64,000 bases of DNA from an uncultured Kordia sp. GTDB lineage: Bacteria > Bacteroidota > Bacteroidia > Flavobacteriales > Flavobacteriaceae. Positions 43,862 through 52,800 of the stretch are shown here, one piece after another. The notes beneath the pieces are model-generated. The model was not told the origin of the DNA, did not search any database, and saw only the letters and a list, made by a program, of their open reading frames with translations. The stretch is taken from NCBI RefSeq assembly GCF_947489565.1, contig NZ_CANLEA010000012.1:62001-126000 (forward strand), in the 5' to 3' direction. The translations under genes were made by a program, and so were the position numbers. Numbering within the stretch: position 1 is the first letter of the stretch; each line of letters opens with the position of its first letter.

Positions 43862-44073
43862 TTAATCGCAAAATTTTGAGCACCATTTAGAACACGCACT
43901 CGTAAGATCGCACCGTACACAATAACTATTGAGACATCTTCCTTTAGTTGGACAGGTATCACTACATAATCTATTACTTGGTGGAAGTGCTCCTCCTTTG
44001 GTTAATTCTGTAGTTTTTAAATTTGAGATTGACCTTTTATTAAGGTGGAATGATTTAAGATTTTTTTCTTCAT
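43862..44073 (-). pseudogene. Cys-rich GG-leader peptide precursor, frameshifted in the poly-A after ATG
   Basis: ATG 44073 is followed by AAG and seven As; translation stops after 18 codons. With one more A the frame reads MKKKNLKSFHLNKRSISNLK with a TKGG end and a core with eight Cys (LCSDTCPTKGRC, YCVRCD, ACSKWCSKFCD), 70 aa in all. No ATG exists in the protein-like frame, which starts after a stop with CTA. The defect is at the same place as in the gene at 34956. Otherwise the frame is clean. Confidence 0.65.
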
Positions 44074-44187
44074 TAATGAAATTTTTTAGTTAGACATATA
44101 ACTAAGAAGCCTCATAAAAGAGAGTATTCATACTAAAGTAAATGAGCTTTCATAAAAGGTTACTACAAAAAACAATCGTTTTCTTGC

Positions 44188-45135
44188 TTAAAAAACCAAG
44201 TAAATAAAGACTATATAGCCAATAAATAGTAAAACACCTTCGTAACGATCGATTCCAAATTTTCTAGGAACATACGCAAACGGATAGAGAATAAAAGCAA
44301 AACCAAGCATCCAAAAAATGTCTCTTGCTAATATTTGGGGTTCTATCACAGGAATTTCTGTAATGACAGATGTAATTCCTAATACAGAAGCAATATTAAA
44401 GATGTTAGAACCTATTAAGTTTCCTAAAGAGATGGCTTTTTCTTTCTTTATTGCTGCTATGATAGAAGCTGCTAATTCTGGCACACTGGTTCCAATAGCA
44501 ATCATGGTAATGGAAATAACACCTTCACTTACACCCATGTTTTGTGCAACCGCTTTGGCGCCATCTACTAAAAATTCTGAACCAAAATATAATGCTGCTC
44601 CACCAATGGCTAACCACAGAAAAATTTTACCATAAGAAATGGTCGCTGCTGCATCGTCTACTTCTTCTACATCAATATCATCTTTATTTTTTTGCGCCGA
44701 ACGAAGTAATATTACTAAAAATACTATGAGAGCTATGAGCAGTAAAATTCCTTCCCATCGCGCTAGTAAACTATCTGTCCACAGAAAGTAATAGATAATT
44801 AATGAAAATAACATCAATGCAGGCCAGGTAAGTTTATAGAAGGTATTGTTGACCGCCATGGGACCAATGATTGCGGTAATTCCTAAAACCAAACCAATAT
44901 TGGCAATATTTGAACCAATGACATTGTTGATGGCAATTGCTGGCGAATCGTTTATAGCAGCGTTGATACTTACTAATAATTCGGGTGCAGACGTAGCAAA
45001 AGATACCACGGTAAGTCCAATCACCATTTTAGATATGTTCAATTTAAAAGACAGTCCTACTGATGCTCTGACAAGAAATTCTCCTCCTAAAACCAATAGC
45101 ACTAAACCTCCAAGGACATACAATATGTTTTCCAT
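44188..45135 (-). CDS. Calcium/sodium antiporter, YrbG type
   Basis: The 315-aa inner-membrane protein of the CaCA superfamily has about ten membrane spans. The two alpha repeats carry SFATSAPELLVSINAA near 48-63 and AIGTSVPELAASIIAAIKKE near 215-234, each followed by GSNIxNIxxVLG. It exchanges Na+ for Ca2+. An acidic loop (KDDIDVEEVDDA) lies between the halves. Single gene; no co-transcribed partner is evident. Confidence 0.92.
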   Translation of the reverse strand: MENILYVLGGLVLLVLGGEFLVRASVGLSFKLNISKMVIGLTVVSFATSAPELLVSINAAINDSPAIAINNVIGSNIANIGLVLGITAIIGPMAVNNTFYKLTWPALMLFSLIIYYFLWTDSLLARWEGILLLIALIVFLVILLRSAQKNKDDIDVEEVDDAAATISYGKIFLWLAIGGAALYFGSEFLVDGAKAVAQNMGVSEGVISITMIAIGTSVPELAASIIAAIKKEKAISLGNLIGSNIFNIASVLGITSVITEIPVIEPQILARDIFWMLGFAFILYPFAYVPRKFGIDRYEGVLLFIGYIVFIYLVF

Positions 45136-45267
45136 TAAAAAATATTTTTTGCGAAGATACTATTTCCTTTTACATGTGTAACATCTATTCCTGAGTTAGA
45201 AGAAAATGAAGAATGAAAAAATTATCTCTTCTTCCAGATTCCTGATTAAATGCTACAGGATTTTATT

Positions 45268-46509
45268 TTATTGTTTTTCTATTTTTTGCAATTGTTCCGT
45301 TGCATAGGAATTTTTATGGACAGCATTTGATTTTTTAAAATTTTCAATCGCTTTTTCTTTGTTTCCTATTTCTATATAAAAATCTGCGAGCGAACTATAC
45401 ACATAAAAATCTTCTGGATAATTTGCTACATTTAGTTTTAAAAATGCTTCGGCTTTTTTGAATTGTTTCATTTCGATAAGCTGATATGCCAAATCTTCAA
45501 TATAGTATTGTTTCGGTTTTATGTCTCTTTTAAATTCTTTGGATAGTCGTTGGTAATATTTTTTTATCTCACCTAAAACATCGTTTTTCGGATTCATTAA
45601 GTCTCGCTTGGTAATATGCATTCTGTAGAAACCAAATATATGGCGCAAGGCATCATAGGTTGCAATGAGCGGTATAGAACTGTGCGAATCATCTTTATAG
45701 TATTTTCCTTTATACGATACATTATGCAAAGTATCTTTATTTAGCACAGCATTTAATTCTAAAATAGCTCTAATATGTTGGGTAGCATCCGTAGTGTCTT
45801 TTTTTACTTTGATCGTATCCATTTCTTTGCTCATAGTATTGGCGATTGCCAAAAATAGTGATGTGTTGCTATATTTTTCATCAAACTTTGTTTGCTTAAT
45901 TTTGCGCAGTAGATTTTTATTGTTCCACCACATAGAAGGATCAATGGCAACATAAGCATTAAATAATTCAGGTTTGTGTATGAATGTGTTCATCACGGTT
46001 AATCCGCCAAGTGAATGTCCAATAAACATCCGATAGGATTCTGTTTTATATTTTGAATCTATGTACGGAATTAACTCTGTTTCAATAAATGACATAAATG
46101 CTTTGCCTCCACCCGAATTCTCCATTTTATCACGACTTACATTTGACTGTTTTTCTGTTGGCTTTGTAGGTGTCAAATCTCTTGTTCTATTCGTATTTAA
46201 AATTCCAACGATGATCATTTTGGGACAAATAGCATCTCCGTTTGTTGGACTTAATTGGTTGATCATTCCCACTACAGCATGAAAATGAGAGTTTCCATCT
46301 AATAAATAAAGTACTGGATATTTTTTCTTTTGCAAGCTACCGTCATAAATACCATCTGGCACATGAATCCATATTTCTCTAGTTTCATTTAATACTTTGG
46401 AATATATGCTGTCTGTTTTTCCAATAACAATAGACTCGTTATGCTGTCCGCAGACATTGTTGAAAAAGCAGCATAAAACAAAGATGATATATATTTTTTT
46501 CATGTTCAC
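45268..46509 (-). CDS. Secreted esterase (esterase D / IroE-like) with a TPR tail
   Basis: The 413-aa protein has signal peptide MNMKKIYIIFVLCCFFNNVC. The alpha/beta-hydrolase domain follows, with LYLLDGNSHF near 70, FIGHSLGGLTVMNTF near 163 (nucleophile Ser in GHSLGG) and DDSHSSIPLIATYD near 273 (His). A C-terminal part of about 90 residues has TPR-like helices (QFKKAEAFLKLNVANYPEDF, SSLADFYIEIGNKEKAIENF). It hydrolyses acyl esters in the periplasm or on the surface; the substrate is unknown. Confidence 0.85.
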   Translation of the reverse strand: MNMKKIYIIFVLCCFFNNVCGQHNESIVIGKTDSIYSKVLNETREIWIHVPDGIYDGSLQKKKYPVLYLLDGNSHFHAVVGMINQLSPTNGDAICPKMIIVGILNTNRTRDLTPTKPTEKQSNVSRDKMENSGGGKAFMSFIETELIPYIDSKYKTESYRMFIGHSLGGLTVMNTFIHKPELFNAYVAIDPSMWWNNKNLLRKIKQTKFDEKYSNTSLFLAIANTMSKEMDTIKVKKDTTDATQHIRAILELNAVLNKDTLHNVSYKGKYYKDDSHSSIPLIATYDALRHIFGFYRMHITKRDLMNPKNDVLGEIKKYYQRLSKEFKRDIKPKQYYIEDLAYQLIEMKQFKKAEAFLKLNVANYPEDFYVYSSLADFYIEIGNKEKAIENFKKSNAVHKNSYATEQLQKIEKQ

Positions 46510-46722
46510 CTATCTTATAATGGTATTGACTTCTGACAAAAAGTAAATTCTGTATTTGTTCCTACAATTTAGGAATGTTTTATAAAATAGCTACTTAATT
46601 TTTCATCTTTCTAATACGCCTAAGATAACGTTATATAACAGTGTAACACTTATTTTCTTCAGTAATATTGTTTGTTTTTTACATGATTCACATTGTTAAA
46701 TAAACTATAAAATTCGTTACTT

Positions 46723-46738
46723 AACTATTTTTATAGTT
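46723..46738. promoter_or_regulatory. Candidate operator (dyad AACTAT-TTTT-ATAGTT)
   Basis: A perfect 6-bp inverted repeat lies just upstream of the blaI-type promoter; a related half-site AAACTATAAAA is at 46702-46712. It is a plausible binding site for the BlaI-like repressor encoded downstream, as autoregulation is usual in this family. Confidence 0.5.
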
Positions 46739-46758
46739 GCATAACTGTTTTTTTAGTT

Positions 46759-46766
46759 TATATTTG
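46759..46766 (+). promoter_or_regulatory. Bacteroidota -7 element (TATATTTG) of the blaI-type gene
   Basis: A TAnnTTTG match 42 bases before ATG 46808, close to the candidate operator. Confidence 0.65.
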
Positions 46767-46807
46767 TATTGAAATTAATTTTGTATCACATCAATTTGAA
46801 TTCTATT

Positions 46808-47167
46808 ATGCAAAAATTGACAAATAAAGAAGAAGAAATCATGCACATTATATGGAAGCTCGAAAAAGCTTTTGTAAAAGATGTCATGGCAGAGATTAAA
46901 ACTAAAAAACCGCATTACAATACTTTATCTACCATTGTTAGAAATTTAGAAGAAAAAGGATATGTAGGTCATCAAGCATACGGAAACACACATCAATATT
47001 TCCCTATTGTTACAAAAGAAGCGTATCGAACAAAGTATATGGCTTCTGCAATTCAGCATTATTTTAATGATTCTTATAAAAACGTGGTTTCCTTTTTTGC
47101 TAAAGAGGAAAAGATTAGCGTTGAGGATTTGAAAGAGATTATTAACCTGATAGAAAAAGAACAATAA
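46808..47167 (+). CDS. BlaI/MecI-family transcriptional repressor
   Basis: The start is ATG 46808 (MQKLTNKEEEIMHIIWKLEK); upstream frame residues are not conserved-looking. At 119 aa it has the winged-helix of BlaI/MecI: EEEIMHIIWKLEKAFVKDVM, then HYNTLSTIVRNLEEKGYVGH. The C-terminal dimer helix carries the site usually cut when the M56 sensor is activated. It overlaps the M56 gene by one base (TAATG), so the two are co-translated. Confidence 0.92.
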   Translation: MQKLTNKEEEIMHIIWKLEKAFVKDVMAEIKTKKPHYNTLSTIVRNLEEKGYVGHQAYGNTHQYFPIVTKEAYRTKYMASAIQHYFNDSYKNVVSFFAKEEKISVEDLKEIINLIEKEQ

Positions 47168-48924
47168 TGGACGAGTTAGTTATGTATTTTTTGAAAAGCA
47201 CCGGCGTTTTATTGCTATTTTTAGGCGTATACTTTTTGGTGCTGCGCAGCGAAACTTTTTTTCGAGAAAATCGTTTTTTCTTGTTGATTGGAATGCTGAT
47301 TTCGTTGACTTTACCTTTCTTAGTCATCACACGATATATTGAAATTCCTGCGATTGCCGATGGACTTTCTGGTACTTTTATTGATGCAACTGGAGACACA
47401 CCAATAGTAGATTCTGGTATTTCCTGGACAGGTATTTTATTTTACACCTATGTAGCTGGTGTTGTTTTCTTCTTTTGTAAGTTTTTATTGGAGCTTTTTT
47501 CATTGTTCCGATTGCTTTGGAAATCGACTTTTGCCAAAAGAGACAGACATTATATTTATATAGAAACCAATATTTCCATCTCTCCTTTTTCATTCTTTAA
47601 TTATATCGTATACAATCCTGAATTGTACTCAAGTACAGAGTTAGAAGCTATTTTAAAGCATGAGCAAGCACATAGTCGTCAGTTACACTCTATCGATGTT
47701 TTTGTATCGAAATTGTACTGTATTTTCTTTTGGTTCAATCCTTTTGCATGGTTACACAAAAAATTCATGCTACAAAATTTAGAGTTTTTAGCAGACAGCG
47801 CTGCCATTAAGCAAACGCCTTCTAAAAAAGAATATCAATTAACCTTATTAAAAGTGTCTGGCAATACATTTTGTCCTGCGCTTACAAACAATTTTTATAA
47901 TTCATTAATCAAAAAACGAATCGTTATGTTACAAAAAACACAATCTACACAGATAAATCGTTGGAAACAGGCATTTATCATACCAATGCTTATCGCTTTT
48001 GTATTTATGTTCAACACAGAAGTAATTGCAAAAGAAGTGAGTGCTTCTAAAGCTACAAATACAGAGAATACTTTTATTGAAAACACTTATGGTGATGTAC
48101 TCGTAACTATTGATAAAAATACTACGGTTAAAGAAATTAAAGCGATTCAAAAGATGTTGAAAAGCTATGACATTACTATGCGTTATGACATTAAAAAATT
48201 CAATAGTAAAAATGAAATTGTAGCTATCAAAATTGATTTAAAAGATAAAGCTGGTGCTGAAGCTAGTGCAACATTTGAAACTAGTGAAGAAAAGCCAATT
48301 CCAACAATTAAAGTCGGAAAAAAAGATGGTACGCTTATTATCAGTTCAGACAAACATATAGGTCACAGCAATGCGTTTACTTATGAAATTCATAAAGACC
48401 ACGATGAAGATCATGATCATGATGGAAAGAAAGTTATAGTACGTTCTAAATTTACAAACTCTAAAGACGGAACTACAAAGACTTGGATTCAGAAAGACGA
48501 TGTAAAAACCATCAACATTAGAAAGAAAGATGGAAAAGATATCATAATCATTAATGGGAAAGAAGTTTCGCCAGATGAAATTATTGAAGAAGAAGTTGAA
48601 ATTAAAAAAGGTGATGGAAATGGAGGCACCTATATTTATGCGTATTCTTCAGACGACGATGACGATAACGACGACGATGAGGAAGAAGTAGAGGTGAAAA
48701 TTGTTAAGAATCAAGGCAGTAAAATCGTTTTCAATAATTCTAACAGCAAAGAGAAGCCGCTAATTATTGTGGACGGAAAAGAAATGTCGTATAAGAAATT
48801 CACAAAGTTAGATGCTGACAACATTGCTACAATGTCCGTATTGAAAGGAAAATCGGCAAAAGAAAAGTATGGAAAGAAAGGAAAAAATGGAGTTATCATT
48901 ATTGAGACTAAAAAGAAAAAGTAA
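47167..48924 (+). CDS. BlaR1-like M56 metallopeptidase with a TonB-plug-like C-terminus
   Basis: The 585-aa protein has membrane spans near 10-26, 37-56, 89-110 and about 265-283. The zinc motif HEQAH is at 165-169, with EFLAD near 206 as third ligand. Unlike beta-lactam sensors there is no penicillin-binding domain. The outside part after 285 is acidic and Asp/Lys-rich (DDDDDNDDDEEEVEV) and ends PLIIVDGKEMSY ... LKGKSAKEKYGKKGKNGVII, a motif like the plug of SusC/TonB-dependent receptors. It forms a two-gene signalling unit with BlaI. The ligand is unknown. Confidence 0.88.
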   Translation: MDELVMYFLKSTGVLLLFLGVYFLVLRSETFFRENRFFLLIGMLISLTLPFLVITRYIEIPAIADGLSGTFIDATGDTPIVDSGISWTGILFYTYVAGVVFFFCKFLLELFSLFRLLWKSTFAKRDRHYIYIETNISISPFSFFNYIVYNPELYSSTELEAILKHEQAHSRQLHSIDVFVSKLYCIFFWFNPFAWLHKKFMLQNLEFLADSAAIKQTPSKKEYQLTLLKVSGNTFCPALTNNFYNSLIKKRIVMLQKTQSTQINRWKQAFIIPMLIAFVFMFNTEVIAKEVSASKATNTENTFIENTYGDVLVTIDKNTTVKEIKAIQKMLKSYDITMRYDIKKFNSKNEIVAIKIDLKDKAGAEASATFETSEEKPIPTIKVGKKDGTLIISSDKHIGHSNAFTYEIHKDHDEDHDHDGKKVIVRSKFTNSKDGTTKTWIQKDDVKTINIRKKDGKDIIIINGKEVSPDEIIEEEVEIKKGDGNGGTYIYAYSSDDDDDNDDDEEEVEVKIVKNQGSKIVFNNSNSKEKPLIIVDGKEMSYKKFTKLDADNIATMSVLKGKSAKEKYGKKGKNGVIIIETKKKK

Positions 48925-48949
48925 TCATTTATATTTTTCCACTAAACAG

Positions 48950-48985
48950 AAAAGCAGTTGTGAAATCACAACTGCTTTTTTTATT
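48950..48985. terminator. Bidirectional terminator
   Basis: A perfect 13-bp stem (AAAAGCAGTTGTG / CACAACTGCTTTT) with an AAAT loop lies between the M56 gene and the convergent tail-fibre-like gene. Confidence 0.88.
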
Positions 48986-49003
48986 AAATATCTGCGCTAA
49001 ATA

Positions 49004-49804
49004 CTATAATGTAGCATCCAAGCTCATAATCATTTCAACATCGCCTTCTTCCAGTAAGGTTCCATTACCAACACGCATGCTGTCTACTCTAAAAGTTGTA
49101 AAGTAAGTTGAAGGTGTTTTAAACCATAAATAAATATGATCGTCCGAACCAATATACTGTCCTGCAGTAACTCCTGTAGAATTTAAAATACCTGTTTTTG
49201 TATTTCGCAATCTGTTCAGTCCTGATCCGTTTGTATAACAATATCCAACCCAAGTTACATCAATAATATCTGACGAACCATACGAATATCCTGTTGCTTT
49301 TAAGTGAAACATTTTATTATCTGTATCTACTCTATATGGCAATTTTAAGTGGAAAATAGGTAAGGTTGAGTTCGATGTTGTAAAATACTTCACAATCCCA
49401 TTTCGCACACTTCCTACTGTTGTTCCGTCATTAACATCAAGCGTAATTGCTCCAGTTTGTCCATTTACGCTCGTTACAGGCGCATGGATTTCTGCGGCAC
49501 GCTTTGCGCCTTGTGGTGTTACTACTCTACTCGCATCTGTTCCTGTAGTTACTTCTGCCAAGGTTGCCAATTCTACTTTTCCTCTGGTGGAAATTGTGGC
49601 ATTTGGCACTGAAGTATCTACGATATGATTTGCCGTTTTTGGCGTAATATACTTTGTATCGTTTGTAGTTAATGCTTCCGTTAAATTTGCTTTGTCTTGC
49701 CCTTTATTGACTGCGCTGTCAATAAGATCTCCAAATTCATCTTGTGTTGGACGATCTCCTGTTTCAAAATATGATTTTAGCTCTGTTCTATTTTTTTCTG
49801 CCAT
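49004..49804 (-). CDS. Phage-tail-fibre-like protein
   Basis: The 266-aa protein starts MAEKNRTELKSYFETGDRPT and goes on QDEFGDLIDSAVN, an opening known from Bacteroidota phage and phage-like tail proteins. Near 83-115 it has STRGKVELATLAEVTTGTDA, followed by VVTPQGAK, a tail-fibre repeat. The distal part is beta-rich. No signal peptide. It is the last gene of the giant minus-strand unit (95 bases after the 2510-aa gene), suggesting it is a fibre or receptor-binding part of a tail-like particle. A terminator follows. Confidence 0.75.
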   Translation of the reverse strand: MAEKNRTELKSYFETGDRPTQDEFGDLIDSAVNKGQDKANLTEALTTNDTKYITPKTANHIVDTSVPNATISTRGKVELATLAEVTTGTDASRVVTPQGAKRAAEIHAPVTSVNGQTGAITLDVNDGTTVGSVRNGIVKYFTTSNSTLPIFHLKLPYRVDTDNKMFHLKATGYSYGSSDIIDVTWVGYCYTNGSGLNRLRNTKTGILNSTGVTAGQYIGSDDHIYLWFKTPSTYFTTFRVDSMRVGNGTLLEEGDVEMIMSLDATL

Positions 49805-49899
49805 GATCTAATTTTTTTATGTGTATTATTTTTTTAAACTCGCTTAAACTTTCACTTTTTTGTTCAAGCAGTTCCGGCTTAAGCGAGTTCTAAGATGTG

Positions 49900-52800
49900 T
49901 TATCTTGTTGTAAATGTGGTTCCGATGACCATATCTCCAATACCTCCGATGTCAATCCAATTGTCTTCGTTTGGTATTGTTAATATGTTTTCTTCCGTAC
50001 TTTGCATTCCAGATGTGTTTTGTGCCACAACTTTGAAATGGTGATATACAATCTTTCCATTGGCGTCTTGTGTTGAGAGACTATGATTTTGTAATGTAGT
50101 ATCTTCAAGTAAGACGAAAATTTCTGATTCATTGGTGGTTACTTCATGAATTTTCACCCAGTTTCCTTGTGCATTCATTTTGTACAAGTGATAGGTTCCT
50201 TTGTAACATGTTTTTTCCCACTGCAATGCTATTTGATCAATATCTCCATTTGTTGCAATTGGCTCCGCAATGTATTTCAATGTTGGTGCTGGCGGATTTG
50301 CCACTTCTACCATCATACTTGCTACAATTTTTGAAGCTTGTGATGGAGCGTAATCTGTGACTACTTGTGGCGAATTGGTACCGTAATCAGCTTCCGAGTA
50401 TTCTATCTGTCTTGACACTGTCAATCGGTAGAATAATCCGTCACCGTACGGAACTTCATCCAAGTCAGCGAAATCATCATATACTTTCCATAACTCATTT
50501 CCTTGCAATCCTGCAGCATCGACATCTACTGAATCTACTAGCGTCATTGTACGAATAGATTGTGCATCTAATTTGTTAAACGCTCTGTAAATATTCACTT
50601 TTTTGATGTCTTGAATTTCTGGATACGCATTGATTTCCAATTGAATTTGTGACGGCGTTCCTGTAATAACATTTTCTAATACTGGCATGATTCGTTTCAC
50701 TTCTGGAGCTTCTGGTGCATTTGAGGTTACCAATTTAATTGGTCCTAATGCGGTACTAAATTCCCCTAGCTTCATTTGCGAACTTAATTCACGCGCTGCA
50801 TAGAAATAGATGTTATTTGATGTTCCATCCAAGTTAAAGTCTGTAAATTGAGTTGTGTGCGGACTTGTACTTGTGGTTTTCATCATTGGCGCCATTTCAA
50901 ATGCTGGATCGGTAGGCATTAATACACTACCATTTTCATCACGCAACACTTGCTTTTTATTGACCGGCTTGTGATCTGGACCATTAATGTATGCATATAC
51001 TACTGGCACTTTTGTCAGCGGTACAAATGCATTGAAAATAACTCCTTTTACAAAGCCTATTAATCGTGGATCTCCTACTGCAATGTTTCCAACATCTGTA
51101 TTTGATGCTAGCGGATCATCTACAAATCTTGTTACAGGTTGCGGTGGCGGAAATGCCGTATTATCATTAATTCGGTCAATGATGCTATTTGCCCATTCAA
51201 ATAATGCTACCTTATTAGGATTTGGAAATTTGTAATGGTCTGGTGATACATCTACTGGCGGATAATATCTATAATCGCCTTCTGCTTGCAACGTTGTAAA
51301 GTCTAAGAAATTCTCCCAACGATTTGCGAAATATTGCTCATTATTTCCCCCCAGAATTTTGAGCTCTTCCCTGATTTCACGAACCGTTTCTTTCTCATAC
51401 AATGCATTTAAAATTGCTTCGTCATTAGCTCTATAGAACAATACACCATGCGGTTTGTGCTGGTATTCCGTCGTGATTGTATATGTAGAACGTCCAAAGA
51501 AATCTGGTCGTGTCGCATATTTAGCACCACTTGGTTGTTCTGGTTGCATTGCTTCCACAATTTTTTGTGCAAACATGATTTTCGGAATACTGATATTCGA
51601 ATAATACGGATTGTCAGTATCATGACTTCGTAAACCAATAATTGAATTGCGTACTTCTTCATCATCGCCAGGTAACAGATTTGCAGCCGTTAAACCATAG
51701 GTTTGATTTTTATATAAGTACACTTTGTATCCTGGATAGAAGTTTACCGAAACATTTGTTCCAAATTGAATTGAATTATAGTCAGGATCGACAGAGAATA
51801 AAGGATCAAAAGCTAGTACTTGTACATCGCTTGGAGTTCCTGTATCGCCTGGATTGACAATGTTGAGAATTTTTGCCACTTTCAATACTTTACGCTTCCC
51901 ATCTGGATAGTCTTGTGTATGTACACGTACAATTCCTCGGTACCATTCTACAGAATCACTGTTGGTACTGTATTGCGCATGCTGATCGAGTACAATGCCA
52001 TGGAACGTAATATTGTACATTCCGTTGTGTCCCATAATCGGATCACCATTTGCATCTACATCAAGAACTTCATCTACTTTAGTAATTGTGGTATGATTGT
52101 TTGTTGGATCTGACCAAATTCCACGTGTTTTTTCTAAGTGACGTTCCAATTCGCCATCATCACCTTGTATCATGACAACTTCACGATGAATTGGCCAATT
52201 ATCGCCTACTTGTACTTCTAATGGTTGTGGATTTGGCGTTCCCCAACTTGCTGGCGTTTGCATGTTTTCAATCGCCATGAAAATACCATCATTTGTAATT
52301 TGAATTGCTTGTAATTCATCTGCATCTGGTGCTGGAATATCATCTACCAATGCATCACTAATTTCCTTTTTATATACTTTAAATTGTGGGAAACCAGTAG
52401 TTTGAATTACTTCATGAATAATGTGTTGTTGTTCACCAATAATGAAAACACCTCCATGATAATTTGACTCTAAACCATTTGGAATGTTTGGTGTTAATGT
52501 TTGATCAACACTTGATAAATAGTATTCATCAACCGTAACGATAGAAACCAAATTATTAGTAGGATCATCTTCAACATTGGTTACTTGCCCTGAGATATTG
52601 TTTGGCATTTCATTTCTGAAAAAGATGTCAATATCTTCTGCAAAGATTTCATCGGCATCGTCAAAAATAGACGTTGTATCACTTACCAATTGTGCATCTG
52701 TAATGGCTGAATCTGCTGACACAGAATAGTCAATCAATTCTTGATACGAATGGTAATCGAACGAGATTCTTGCCAAGGTTTTATCAGTATCCGTAATGGC

